DNA of 64,000 bases, taken from contig CM024753.1 of NCBI GenBank assembly GCA_014218235.1, positions 179,900,348 through 179,964,347 of the forward strand, in the 5' to 3' direction. Under the pieces are notes generated by a model, which saw nothing but the letters and a program-made list of their open reading frames with translations, searched no databases and was not told the DNA's origin. Source of the DNA: Colocasia esculenta (lineage: Eukaryota > Streptophyta > Magnoliopsida > Alismatales > Araceae). Shown in pieces: positions 47,819 through 58,514 of the stretch (within the stretch, counting starts at the first letter, position 1; every line of letters starts with the position of its first letter). The translations under genes were made by a program, and so were the position numbers.

Positions 47819-47905
47819 TATTTTGAGAAATATTTTTAAAATATGATCAAATAAATAATTAAATATTTAATTAATTAATAAAATATGATTATTTAAATAA
47901 AACCC
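47800..47905 (-). repeat. MULE right terminal inverted repeat
   Basis: Reverse complement of 16072-16168 with a few indels in the AT-rich outer part. Ends in AAAACCC before the ATGATGTTT duplication. Confidence 0.9.
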
Positions 47906-48020
47906 ATGATGTTTTCTTTCGATTTGAGGGATATATAATTTAATAATTAAATTTAAAATTATATATAATTAAATATAGAAGATTTTAGATATATATAGAT
48001 AAATTTTCCAACAAATTTTA
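47906..48020. mobile_element. TIR element, right half
   Basis: Inverted match to 15735-15830; see the left half. Confidence 0.5.
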
Positions 48021-48601
48021 AACAATGATGATAAGTAATTTTAAGATTTTATATAAAATAGTTTATTTTAGGATCTCTCTATCTTTGCTAAGAGTTTCTA
48101 TTTATAAAGTAGTTGTCCCTTTAAAAAAAACACAACAATTTGTTTATAATCAAAGATATATATATGTATATATATATATACATATATTGCCCCATTTCTC
48201 ATATTTCTTGCTTTCTTCGTTTAATATTGGAGTGCACGTACGAGAAGGAAAATTGCTTATTGTTACAAGAGTAATCTTGCAATCTACAATTTCATTGGTT
48301 GAGAAAGAATAAAAGAGAGTTGACAAAACCTCTTGAATTGTGACTCTAATTGTAATTCACATCGATTTTATTGTAAGATCTTGATCTTGCAATAAATATT
48401 TCTCCACAAGAAATAATTCTTTTTCTTTATTTAGTAAAGAACGGTTTTAGGATCAGTGGTAGACTTAGAATTTTCGTTCAGTGAATACATCTTTAAACGT
48501 ATTTTTTTAATCCAGTTGAATTACTAATGGTGAAACTTTACATCACTAATAAAAACTTTTCAATCCAATAAGATCACATGACCCCAAAATAACTCTGCCA
48601 C
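48021..48601. other. AT-rich spacer, nothing recognised
   Basis: Contains a TATATATG run (48155-48187) and no supported gene. The 95-codon plus-strand ORF here has no recognisable content. Confidence 0.4.
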
Positions 48602-49330
48602 TATTTAGAATCAACGTATGACCCGTGCATCCTCTTCCAGAGGGAGAGGGAGAGGGAGAGGATGTTCGCCACACATGGCACGTATCTCAGCAAGGAAGCT
48701 ATTTCTAGAACCATATATAAGAGAAGGCAAAAAGCTAATTTGACATATACCATTAAAATCCCTCACCGCTGCAGATACCTGGATTGCCCTTGCAAGTATC
48801 TTGCATGCAGGACAAGGCCGCCGAATGGTATAGACAGGATAGGACTCCAACATGTTTTCTGAAGCCAGTGAGAGATTTGATTAACACAGACAGGGGGCGC
48901 CTTAGTACGTAGAGACATTAATAAAACTGCTCTTATTAATATTAATCTTCTGACCAGATGACCGCTCATAAGCATTTAGAAAACTCCAACAGCTTCCTAT
49001 AATGTTTCTAGACTGGCCATTGAGAAAGATAAGAATATCATCAACATTATAAAGTAAACGAGAAATAGTCCCCCAAGGACCATGAAAAGGTTTGCAGCAC
49101 CCCAGATGAGTGAGAATAAATTGCAAAGTCCCCGAGACCTCCTCCATAATAATAAACAGTGCAAGAACAAGTCCAGGCCTTGTCTGAGTCTTCTAGTGGA
49201 TTTAAAGAACCCAGATTGAGAGCCGTTAAACAAGAAAGAGAACCGCTACAGTTAGATACCAGCATGCCTATGAGAGGGACACGAACCAGCAGTTAGAGAA
49301 GCCAAAATGGCAAAAAAGAAGAAGAAGAAT
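48602..49330 (-). pseudogene. LINE reverse transcriptase fragment
   Basis: Minus-strand RT pieces in shifting frames: SGFFKSTRRLRQG (family GFF.S.RGLRQGDPLSP motif), then ISRLLYNVDDILIFLNGQS, where the usual YADD is read as YNVDD, then GQKININKSSF. At least two frameshifts, so inactive. A (GGGAGA)n tract at 48642-48660 lies at its downstream end. It may be the downstream part of the same LINE found at 54470-60960 or a separate insertion; the ~450 bases expected between them were not found. Confidence 0.75.
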
Positions 49331-49920
49331 TCATTCCCACTCAACTCTCTCAGCATATACCTTTAACATTGATTTCAAGCTTCAATATTACGACGTTGTG
49401 GCCCCTAACCTTTTGCTCTATATCCCCTTCCGACTTGACGACGGGAAATAGAGACATTGTCTATGATGTAACGACCTTCCACAAAATCCCCCGCATGCTC
49501 ATTTGAGATATCGCCGATCACAAAGAATTCTAGAAATAATCTTGTAATAGAAGTTACATAAACTCACCGGCACTTAAGGATCGGCGAGAGGCTCAATTTA
49601 TTTTCAAAAACTAAAAATAAAAATTATTTGAGATATATAATAAAAGAATATTTAAAAATTAATGATAATTTTTTTTTATAAAAAAAAATTTAACCACCTT
49701 TATCCCACCTTTTGAGGTGGGGTAGAATTATCCAAGGGTAACCTAACATGTCCCCCCTCCCCAAAACATGGGTTGGAGTTTACTCAGGGGTACCCCCTCC
49801 CAAAGTAAAGAAATCTTGGATGGCTTGGACAAGTTGAGGTGTCAATAGATCCTCCTGATCCGAAAATTTGACTTGAATTCGAACACTAAAATCGGATTAG
49901 GGTCATTTATTTTGCTCTGA
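49331..49920. other. intergenic, nothing recognised
   Basis: Mixed sequence with A/T-rich runs (49610-49690) followed by C-rich stretches. No gene or repeat structure that I can support. Confidence 0.4.
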
Positions 49921-50640
49921 AAGTGCAATGTTGCTTCAGTTTCGGAGCGCTCCTTCCTCCCCCAAAATTGTCATTTCGGATTTATTTTTCGAGGCGCCGC
50001 AAACCCGATCTGGAGAGAGACAACTCCATCTCCCATGGTGGGAGTCCCACCTCTCCCGTCATGTTCCACCCTAGGGTTTTTTCTTCTCCTTGGCGGATGT
50101 GCTACTCTCCCTCCTCATTGGCGACTACGGCGACAAAACCCCAATCTGACGACGGCATCGGTATAGCGACAACAAAGAGTCGCAACAGAGGAGCGCAGTA
50201 GCGCTAGGGCTTCCGAGTTCTTCCCCATCCGCGAGGACCGCGATTCATTGGCGACCATCCCATTTCCGATCGGCGATGATGGCACCCATCCCCCTTCTGC
50301 TCGGCGACGGCGGCGACATCTCCCCCTCTAGGTGTTGCATCTCCCTCTCCCACTTGTATTCTCTTTCTCCCTCTCTCATTTGCAGAAAAGGGAGCTCTGC
50401 TGCCCCCTCCATTCTCTCTTGCTGATTCCCAGACCCTCTTTCACGGGCACGAGGAGAACCGAAGGGGGGTTCAGGCACCCCCTGTCATCGCAGCTGCCAG
50501 CTAGGGATCCAGAGATGTGGGTTGGGGGGGGGGGGGGGGGGGGGGGGGGGGTTTCACAGCAGGGGGGCTTTGCACACAGCCAGTAGCACGGGGGTGGGGG
50601 TATTGGCTTGACAAGTAGGAGTTTTGGTATTTTTCACTGC
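49921..50640 (+). other. GC-rich segment, possible host-gene 5' end
   Basis: An abrupt rise in GC with CTCC/GGCGAC content typical of monocot 5' leaders and first exons. A 92-codon ORF (49923-50201) and neighbours have no recognisable domain. Includes a 28-base G run at 50524-50551. No splice structure can be fixed. Confidence 0.3.
50524..50551. repeat. poly-G tract (28 G)
   Basis: Uninterrupted G run; length may be unreliable in an assembly. A C run also occurs at about 51871-51887. Confidence 0.9.
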
Positions 50641-52569
50641 ATAGATTTCTGATTTGCGAGTGACTTTTTCTCTTTGTTGTGTTTGCTATATTGAGATGCA
50701 GCAGGACTTCCAAATTGCACTTGTCCTGCTGTGGATCGGGAACTTTATCTTCCCAGAACAAGCAATAGTACCTCAATAATGTTACACAGATGCAACTCTC
50801 TCTTCCCATCACTTTGATTCCCACACTCTCCCTTTTTTATCTCTCTTTTAACACACATGTAATCTAGACTATACAAAGTCATCAGGGTATCAAAGGAGAG
50901 TTAGGCTGAAATGCTATCTCTGTGTGTTTTCTTCTCGAAGCTGCCAAATAAGTATTTTCCTGAGAATTAGAACTTAGTAATCTCAAAAGAGACAGAACAC
51001 TGTCCAAAAAAAAGGAAAAGCAAAAGAGATGGAACATCAAAATGTCAAAAGAGTACTGTCCTAGTCAAAGGGAAACAAGTTTATCATTATCTCAGATGCT
51101 TTTCGTTTCTCTCGTTGATCCCTGCAATTGATGCCTTGGTTTCAAAGTAGTTCACATAGTTGTCACTGCATCCTGTGAGCTGATTTGTTCAGAATATATT
51201 GCATTTGGAATGAATAGGATGATCCTATCGACGTCTTGTTTGCCTTTGACTTGATTTTAATCCCTCCAGCAAACTAGGTAATAGTTTGCACAAGAAAATT
51301 TTCTATAAAATAAATAGCTAGCTACATAATATTATTTTTCTTAACCCTGTTATGTCTCCTTTTTGGATGAAGCATACTGGTTGGTTTGTTTCTTCAGTAA
51401 TCTTAGCAACTCTTGTGTTATCCCATCCATGCAAATACAGGTTTCTATAGCTATATCGGTTGAAGCAAAGCCCAGTTAGTTAAGGATTCAAATTGTTTGC
51501 ATATGTTGATATGCTGTACATTTATCTATATGAGGAATAAGATGATTTGTTTTTACTCATATCATCTGGTTACTTACAAGAAGGGAAAGTTTATTTATAT
51601 TTATTGCTATCTTCACAAATAGAAATATATATTTATTGTTATCTTTTTGTTATTCTGAAGGACTTAAAGTGATCATTTTTATTTGAAAATATGGCAAGTG
51701 CTTTAAAAAATACTGATTTTGATGTGGAGAGCACGGAAATTAGTGTTACACAATCTTCTAATATACTATGTGTGTTACACAATCTTTCCTTGCTGATGGC
51801 CTCTCACTCTGTCAAGCAAATGTACCATATGGTCATTCTCTGTGTGTTACTCCCTTCAACAGTGTGGTCTCCCCCCCCCCCCCCCCCACCCTTTGTAGTG
51901 CATTTGGTAGCAGCTCTTAGTGCTCTTTGTGATGGGGAAATTATGCCTAATATACAGATAAATACATCCAGTTGGAGTATATCCAAACCAAAAGATATGC
52001 TGGTTTTATTCCATGATTTCAAGTTTGATGACTCTGAAATTAGTATCGTATCAAATCAAATAACCATGTTATATGGAGTTGTTTCTTTGCATTTATTCAA
52101 AATGTTCTTTGCCGTTTTTGTGTATCAAGAAAAGTATAATTTATACATGTGAAATATATGTATTTATACAAATGTTGAGTTGGAGGATAAAGGGTTGAGG
52201 TTGGGTCCATAGGAATATTTAAACATAAGGGTGAATCCTACATATGTTACTAAAGGTGCTTGCCCAAGTGATGCGCCGTTGCCTTTCTCTGCCCAATTCC
52301 TCCTGGTAATCTCTGGTATGGCATGGTAGAGAGCTATTTTTCACAGGCACCTTAAGTCATTGTTTGGGCTTATGAAACAGATGCAACATGTGAGGGCACA
52401 ATAGAAAATGTATTATTATCTGAGAGTATATGAAGGATAGAGGCTTCTGGATCAACGGGAGGAAGAAATCAAATGCAGACAATAATATAAGGGTGCTCGA
52501 CAGTCCGAGAGAGGTTGGAGAAGTTAGTGATTGGGGATCCATGGATAGGTCAAAGTCTTTTGCTGAAAG
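50641..52569. other. AT-rich non-coding stretch
   Basis: Looks like intron or intergenic DNA. A 153-codon ORF at 51691-52152 includes a poly-Pro read from a C run and is not credible. No repeat boundaries recognised. Confidence 0.4.
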
Positions 52570-52987
52570 TAGGGCTGCCAACGGGTCGGAGTCGGAGTCC
52601 GAAATGACGCTTTTCGTATCCATTTCCTATAAGAAAATCGGAAATGAGTCGGAAACGAAAAGTAATCGGAAACATCTGGTACGATCAAATGGTAGATGTA
52701 TGTAGCATTAAGAGTAGTGGTAAAAAAGATATCTTTGATAATAATAAACATAATAAATGCTACAAGAGAGACAACTTAATTAGATTCTATTTACAAATTA
52801 AGGAGAAGTTAAAAACTTAGTCTAAAATTTTTTAATATTAAGAAATAAGATTTTAAGAGTATATATTTTGTAAATAAATAAAATTTATATATTATCGTAA
52901 ATGGAAACGGAAAATAATCAGAAACGGATACGAAAAGGTCGGAAACGGGTTGAAAAGTTGGAAAGCGGATATCTATTGGCAGCCATA
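52570..52987. mobile_element. hAT-type MITE (418 bp)
   Basis: Ends TAGGGCTGCCAA and TTGGCAGCCATA are inverted; exact 8-bp duplication GCTGAAAG (52562-52569, 52988-52995), the hAT length. Both subterminal regions carry CGGAAACG / CGGAGTCGGA type short repeats. Confidence 0.9.
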
Positions 52988-52995
52988 GCTGAAAG

Positions 52996-53514
52996 GGTGT
53001 TTGCAGTGAAGTGGCTTGTTAGCGGGGTAGCAGTTCAGCTAATCTGATACGTCTTGCTTTGCTGCAATCTAACACTCCATCATCCTTCTTTATAAAAGAT
53101 ATGTCGCTCGTTTTATAATGTTTGGTAGTTCTTATTCTGCAATCTGGATTGCTGGTTGCTGCCAACTTCTGGAACTTCTTCTGTAGGCATATTTTAATTG
53201 AAATGCTTCTGTAACAAAGCGTCTATATGTCAAAGATGTCCTGGATAGATGTGTTCATGTTGTATTTCTGTAGGTTATAGTTATCTCATTTTTCTTGAAC
53301 CAGCTCACATCATTTCCCAGGCAACAGTGTCTATTTTACATTAATTTTATCATAGACTATGATGTCGTTGCTTTCAATTGGTGCCTAAAATGTAGAAACA
53401 AGAATATCGTTATATCTTGTTCTTATCTGTCAGTTTTTCAACCTATTTAGAAGATAGAAAATACTTGTTTTTGGTAAGTCAAATTTTTTTTAATTATTCA
53501 TTCAACTCTTATAG
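52996..53514. other. AT-rich stretch before the possible exon
   Basis: No gene or repeat recognised. It ends in ttcaactcttatag, which could be a splice acceptor. Confidence 0.35.
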
Positions 53515-53716
53515 GCACATTAGGAGATAGAATACGCTTGTTTCGATCAGGCCAACTAGTACCTAGTGAAAGCCAACAAAGAGAACCTGTAGAAGAACGG
53601 AGCCAATTTTTGCAGGATGCTCACCATAACTTGTCTCATTTTGTATCCAGAATTGGTGCAAATGGACACAAATTTTCTTATGGCAATAGCTTTGTATTAT
53701 TACATGGTTGGGTTTA
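53515..53716 (+). CDS. possible terminal exon of an unidentified gene
   Basis: After an acceptor-like AG at 53513-53514 the frame is open for about 67 codons to TAA at 53714-53716. Composition is protein-like (LGDRIRLFRSGQLVPSESQQ; FLQDAHHNLSHFVSRIG), unlike the flanking AT-rich sequence. I do not recognise the family. It could belong with the GC-rich segment at 49921, be an isolated exon captured by a transposon, or be chance. Confidence 0.3.
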
Positions 53717-53759
53717 ATGTATACATTTGATTTTATCATTGAAATGGATGTCTAGCTAG

Positions 53760-54075
53760 TTGCTATATATGTTCTTGCTATAACCAGCACAGATTTAGGT
53801 GATTTATTTATTTGTTTAGATTTTTTATGTATGTTCAACTAGATTTTGTGATGTTAATATAACCCAACATAGATTTGGGTGATTTTTTATTTTTTCAGAT
53901 TTTTTAGATTTTTTATGTATATTTAACTAGATTATATGAATGTTCTTACTATGACCATCAAAAATTTGGCTTTTTCAGATTTTTCAACATTTTTATGCAT
54001 GTTTAATCAGAATTTTTTGTATGTTCTTGCTAATAACTAGTGGTCCAGCGCAGTTTGAGTATTTTTTTTAAAAAT
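53760..54075. repeat. degenerate tandem repeat, unit about 100 bp
   Basis: Words such as tatgttcttgctataaccag, cagattttt and tatgttcaactagatt return about four times at roughly 90-110-base intervals with much divergence. Confidence 0.6.
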
Positions 54076-54159
54076 TTTTAGATTTTTACCATATTTTAAA
54101 CAAGTATAAAGTATGCAATACTTTTCAGAATTTTTTAGGATTTTCTATTATATTTTTTT

Positions 54160-54469
54160 GAATTTTCAGATCCAGACAAGATCTAGATCCAGATTAGGAT
54201 CCAAAATTAGGGTCTAGATCTAGATCCGGATTCAAAATGTTGTGTTCAATGTACCTGATTTTTTAAAAGAATTTTTTATTGTATTTTTAGAATTTTTATC
54301 ACAAATAGGATCTGAATCCGGATCCGAAAATGTAATTTTGGATCCTGATCCAAATAGGATCCGAAATGTTGATGAGATCCGGATCCAGGTCGGATCCGAA
54401 TCTGCTGGTTTCGGATCCGAATTTGGATCACATAGGATCGGACCCGGATCCGGTGCTTTGACATCCCTA
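54160..54469. mobile_element. hAT-like element fragment rich in GGATCCG
   Basis: The right end reads TTTGACATCCCTA, a hAT-like terminus (TAGGGATGTCAAA inverted). The interior is a run of GGATCCGGATCC-type words. It interrupts LINE sequence, which resumes at 54470. The left end and target duplication were not found, so the boundary at 54160 is approximate. Confidence 0.55.
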
Positions 54470-54634
54470 TGGAAAAGATTAGGAGATATGATGTCCCAAC
54501 ATGACGTATAAAAGATACTTGTAAAACCATCAGGTCAAGGTGCTCCTTTGTCGTTCATATTCCACACCGCCGTTTTAACCTCCTCCACATACGGGATAGC
54601 ATACAGAAGATCATTCTAATTAAGGGTAACCAGA
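54470..54634 (-). pseudogene. LINE ORF2 piece (start of RT)
   Basis: The minus strand encodes a NDLLYAIPYVEEVKTAVWNM-like stretch and the RT start PDGFTSIFYTSCWDIIS, with in-frame stops. Its frame joins the 58338-58514 piece exactly when the solo LTR and one copy of its 5-bp duplication are removed. Confidence 0.75.
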
Positions 54635-57030
54635 GACGGTGTAACATCTTAGATTTTGGCTGTCTTGGAGTTGTTCTTGGGATCGCGACGGATCGGACTG
54701 TCGTGTTCTGAACACGACGTGTACCATGTTGCCTTCTGGTTGAGAAGGCGACGGCCCTCTTGTCGCATTCATGTTGTCTGTGGTTGGTGCGCCACGTGTC
54801 CGCGCACATGTGTGTGAAGGCGACGTGTCAGTTGTCGCATTCACCTGAGGCACATGCGTGCGTGACACGTGGCTTGGAGGCTGTCTGTCTGTCAGAAGAC
54901 ATGTCGGAACTTTTGAGAAGGCAACAAGATGCTTGTCGCGTTCTGGTGAAGAACGCGACGCCTATCTTGTCACGACCTCAGTTCCGAGGCCTTAAGGCAT
55001 GTAGACCCTCCTTTCTCCTTCCTTCTTCCCCTCTCCGTGGTGGGGGAGCTCCCTCCCTCTTTCTCAGGCTTTGGGCATGGGGAGATGCCGGCGTGCACGT
55101 GGCCGAGCGTTGGAGCGGCGTGGAGCGAGGAGGAGGCGGCCAATCTGACATGAAGGGCCCCAACGGGTCTGGCTCGTCATTTCTTTGTAGGTATTTCTTG
55201 CTCTCTTCCTTGTTAGTGTAGATAGAGCTTGGTTTTGGGTTGTTCTTTCCATGCATGTGTGGTTCTTCGATGTTTTGCATGAATAGACGCCTGCCGGTGG
55301 TGCTTCTTCTCCTTGTTGTGTAGTTGCCTTGTGTGTGCAATTTGGAGGAGGTTGAGTTGGTCTTTTGAGGTTTCTATCAATGTGTTTGGGCTGTAGCCTT
55401 TTCTTCCTCCCTTGTTTGGAGGCATTTTTGGAGCTTGGGGGACCGTGGGATGGACCCATCCCCGGTTGGTCTTCTGACTGAGATCGCGACAGGATGGCTG
55501 TCGCGATACCAGTCAGAAGGCGACATGTATCTTGTCACGTTCTGGTCGCGACAGGGTAACCGTCATGTTCTCTGTGCCCTGTGGTCTTTCGTTTCCGGTC
55601 GTGGTGGAGGATGGCTCATGTCCAAGTTGGTTAAAGAGAGGTCTCCCCAACTTGGCACGAGTCATGTCTTCCTATTTGGTGGTTTGTCTTTATGGTTCTT
55701 TGGATGTGGACCTTGAGGTGGTTCTGCCCTAAGGGTCCTGCCTTCAGATGAGGAACGCGACGGGTCGATACGTCACGTTCTAAATCTGAAGGCGACACCT
55801 TCCTTGTCGCGTTTTGGTCGCGACAGGTCCCTTGTCGCATTCTGGTGTCTTCGGGTCGCGACAGTTTGCTTGTCGTCGTCTGGCTTTGGTGTTGTTTGGC
55901 TGCGGGTCTACTGGCCTACTTGGGGTTCGCCCTTCTGATGCTGAACGCAACGGGTCGATACGTCACGTTCATATCAGAAGGCGACACCCCGGTCGTCGCG
56001 ACCTGGTTGCAATGGGTTGGTCGTCGCCTTCTGTTTCAGAAGGCGACGCCCCTGTGGTCGCATTCTTGTTTCCGAGTTTCTGGCCGTGGTGTGTGTGCCG
56101 GGGTTGGCCGACGGTCCTCTTGGGTTTCCAGGAGGGGTGCCGTGCGCGCCTGTGCCTGCTGGTTTGTCTTTCTTACAAACCAACAGTGTCGTTTGCTTGT
56201 TGTGGTTGCCCCGCCTGTTCTCGGTTTCGCCCGGTGCTTGGCACTCGAGGGCTTGTCCGTTGTAGAGGTTTCACCGTTACCTGGACCCCCAGTCCCCGCA
56301 CCCGTTGAGGAAGTTCTCCAGGCGGCGAGCGAGCTCGAGCTCAGACTCTGGTAGTAGAGGGGACAACGGTGGTGGACAGCGGTGTAGAGTCATTTTTAGA
56401 GCTCTCTTAGCTGAGTCTGAGACGCCAGGATGGTTTGGTGGTTCTTCCGGCGCAGATCAGCTAGTCCTTCTCACTGCCTCTCTCGATGTTGGTTCCGGAG
56501 CCACGTCGCGGTGTTAGGCGTGGGGTCGTAGCTCGGCCGGGCTGCGGTTGTTCGTGTGTGGTGTTCTCTGTGGTGGCTCGCTGGCCTCACTCTTCCGGGG
56601 AGGTTGTAGGCAGGAGCTGGTGGCTGGCGAGTAGAGGAGTGATTAGTGTGTCCTCCTCTTAGCTGCCAGTGGCGGTGGTTTGGTTTCTGTTGTTGTGACG
56701 ACGTTTCCTTTACAATGTTTCCAAGTGTGTTCTCGTTGCTCTAGCCTGCATGGTGGTTGTAGCCTGGTTGTGTCTAGTTTCCATGGACGTTACTGGTCTG
56801 GCCTTGTTGGCCTGTGCTTCTTGGTGGTTTCCGCACTGCATGTTTCTCTGGGTGCCTTGTGCATAGGGGTGTTCAAACTTTGGTCCAAACCGAAAAACCG
56901 AACCGAACCGGCCGGTTCGGTTCGGTTTAGGAAACCACACAGTTCAGTTCGGTTCCTGGCTGGGAAACCGAAATGAACCGAATGTGTATATATAATTAAT
57001 TAATAATACATTTTTACAAAAAAAATTGTT

Positions 57031-57110
57031 GTAGCGCAGTGGTTGTGAGTGCACTGCCGTTTGCGCGATCTCCATCGAGAGGTCGCGAGATCGAATCTCG
57101 CTTTAAACAT
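57031..57110 (+). other. tRNA-like module 1 (A and B box-like)
   Basis: GTAGCGCAGTGG at 57031-57042 fits the RNA polymerase III A box (TRGCNNAGYNGG). GAGATCGAATCTC at about 57087-57099 resembles a B box. No complete cloverleaf is evident, so it is tRNA-derived rather than a tRNA gene. Confidence 0.5.
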
Positions 57111-57184
57111 CCGATTTCTGCATATTTTTGTACTGAATATATGTATATAATTATTGAATTATACATATATAATTAAAGACGCTT

Positions 57185-57262
57185 GTAGCGCAGTGGTCAG
57201 CACAAATTGGGCATTTCTCCTCGCGGAGGTCGCGAGATCCATTCTCGCGGCCGCCCGCGTAA
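57185..57262 (+). other. tRNA-like module 2 (A and B box-like)
   Basis: A second GTAGCGCAGTGG at 57185-57196, followed by GGAGGTCGCGAGATCCATTC. Diverged from module 1 between the boxes; same orientation, about 154 bases downstream. Confidence 0.5.
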
Positions 57263-58337
57263 ACCCCATTTTTTTTATATATTTCGGTTCAAACCGAACC
57301 GAAGTTCGGTTCGGTTTGCTACAGTACTTCGGTTTGGTTCAGTTCCTTGGAAAATAAGGGGTGAACCGGACCGTGTTCACCCCTACTTGTGCAGGCACCC
57401 TATTGTTGTTCCGTAGTCTGTTCCTTGATGCCAGTCCATGTGGCACCGACGTGTGTGTTTCTCTGACCTCGTGGCGTGTCCGGGGTCCAGGGTGGTTATG
57501 CTTGTGGGCCCTCAACCGTGTGGAGGTCTGTGGTGGCCGTGTTTTTTGGTGAGACGTTCTTCTCACGTGGCTGCTCGGTGTCGTTTGTGTTGACACCTGT
57601 CTGCGTACCTTCCTGACCTCGTGGAGGTCTGGGATGGTTGTGCTTGCGTGGTGAGACTCGGGTCTCATGTGGTTGCTCCGGTGTTCCATGAGCTCTTTGT
57701 CTTGGTGGGTTGCCGAGGGTTGCTTCTGCATGGCTTCTGACTTCACTGGTTCTGCCGGAGTCATATCTGGCCTGACCTGGTTGTTGGTCGTGCATTACTC
57801 TATTTCTGCTACTTTGTAGTACTCTGCAGTAGGTGTTCCTCGCTTTACTACTTTCTAGAGTAGTTGCTTCCGCTTTTCATTGGAGTTCCTACTGCTCTGG
57901 CTGGTAAGGGACTGGTTATCGATTGGGCCTTGTTCGCGAGGCTCACCCCCCTACTTTCTTCAGGTAGGGACTCACTATCGCAGGAGTTCGTTGTTGGATG
58001 CTTGTGGTGGCAGTTTATTGCGTCGTGCGTTGCTAGCAGTGTGAGTTGTGAGCGTGAGAGCTCTTGTACTGTGTGAGTTGAGAGTTGACTTTTTTGCAAG
58101 TCCTCTGGGTATGCCCCTTAAGGATTGCACTTTTCTTTCTGTATCTGTACTTTTATTTAGGACATGTTGTACATAACTTCTTTATTAATGTACAAACTTT
58201 CTTGTTATAGTTATTTGAATTCATTGCTTATATCACTTGACTAAATTCTAACCCTTCCGGATCTTCGGATCCGTGGGTGGCGGCGCCACCTTCGGGGTCC
58301 CTGGCAGGGGTCCGGGAGGTCGGGTCGTTACAGATGG

Positions 58338-58514
58338 GATGACCTCAAAAAGCTCCTCACACAAAGAGATAGGCTCAGAAGAAAGTATGCCTTGAAAAAA
58401 GGTCACAACCACCGCCTTAAGAGTAGGTTGATCCTCACACCACTGGTCCAAGTTGTCAACTTTAAGGTGATGTATAAAGTTTCTCCTCATTTTACCTCTC
58501 ACCAATGTAGATGC
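58338..58514 (-). pseudogene. LINE ORF2 piece (endonuclease-RT linker)
   Basis: The minus strand encodes NFIHHLKVD, DQWCEDQPTLK and FQGILSSEPISLCEELFEVI, typical of the linker before the RT in plant L1-type LINEs, with a few substitutions. Abutted by the solo LTR on one side and the 1.27-kb insertion on the other. Confidence 0.75.

Larger units (their letters stand above)
16072..47905 (+). mobile_element. Mutator-like element (MULE) with transposase and PMD genes
   Basis: Terminal inverted repeats of about 100 bases (16072-16168 and 47800-47905) start GGGTTTTTTATTTAAATAA and GGGTTTTATTTAAATAATC. They are flanked by an exact 9-bp duplication ATGATGTTT (16063-16071, 47906-47914), the MULE signature. 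Removing the nested gypsy leaves about 7.2 kb. Contents in order: subterminal GTCGGC array, C-rich segment, AT tandem repeat, transposase gene, PMD gene, hairpin-rich segment, subterminal GTCGGC array. Both genes carry inactivating changes, so this copy is dead. Confidence 0.92.
56864..57385. mobile_element. hAT-type MITE (522 bp) with two tRNA-like modules
   Basis: Inverted ends TAGGGGTGTTCA and TGTTCACCCCTA; exact 8-bp duplication CTTGTGCA (56856-56863, 57386-57393). Both subterminal regions consist of GGTTCGGTTCGG-type repeats. The middle holds two tRNA-like promoter modules. Confidence 0.92.
54640..58332. repeat. solo LTR of a Ty3/gypsy-type element (3.7 kb)
   Basis: Bounded by TGTAACATC and GGGTCGTTACA, with GACGG (54635-54639) and GATGG (58333-58337) as a 5-bp duplication with one C/T difference. 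Removing it restores the LINE reading frame. No internal coding region, hence a solo LTR left by LTR-LTR recombination. It resembles the Tekay-like LTR in size and ends and contains a nested hAT MITE. Between 54690 and 56060 it has many (A/G)GCGAC and GTCGC(G/A)TTCTGG words. Many overlapping ORFs of 60-170 codons here reflect its GC-rich composition and are not genes. Confidence 0.85.

Noticed and set aside
51691..52152. 153-codon ORF
   Set aside because: AT-rich surroundings, poly-Pro read from a C run, no domain or splice context.
57031..57262. True tRNA genes
   Set aside because: A and B box-like words are present, but no complete cloverleaf or anticodon stem could be formed by eye.
54760..57795. 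Many 60-170-codon ORFs in both directions
   Set aside because: All within a GC-rich solo LTR and nested MITE; no domains and mutually overlapping in several frames.
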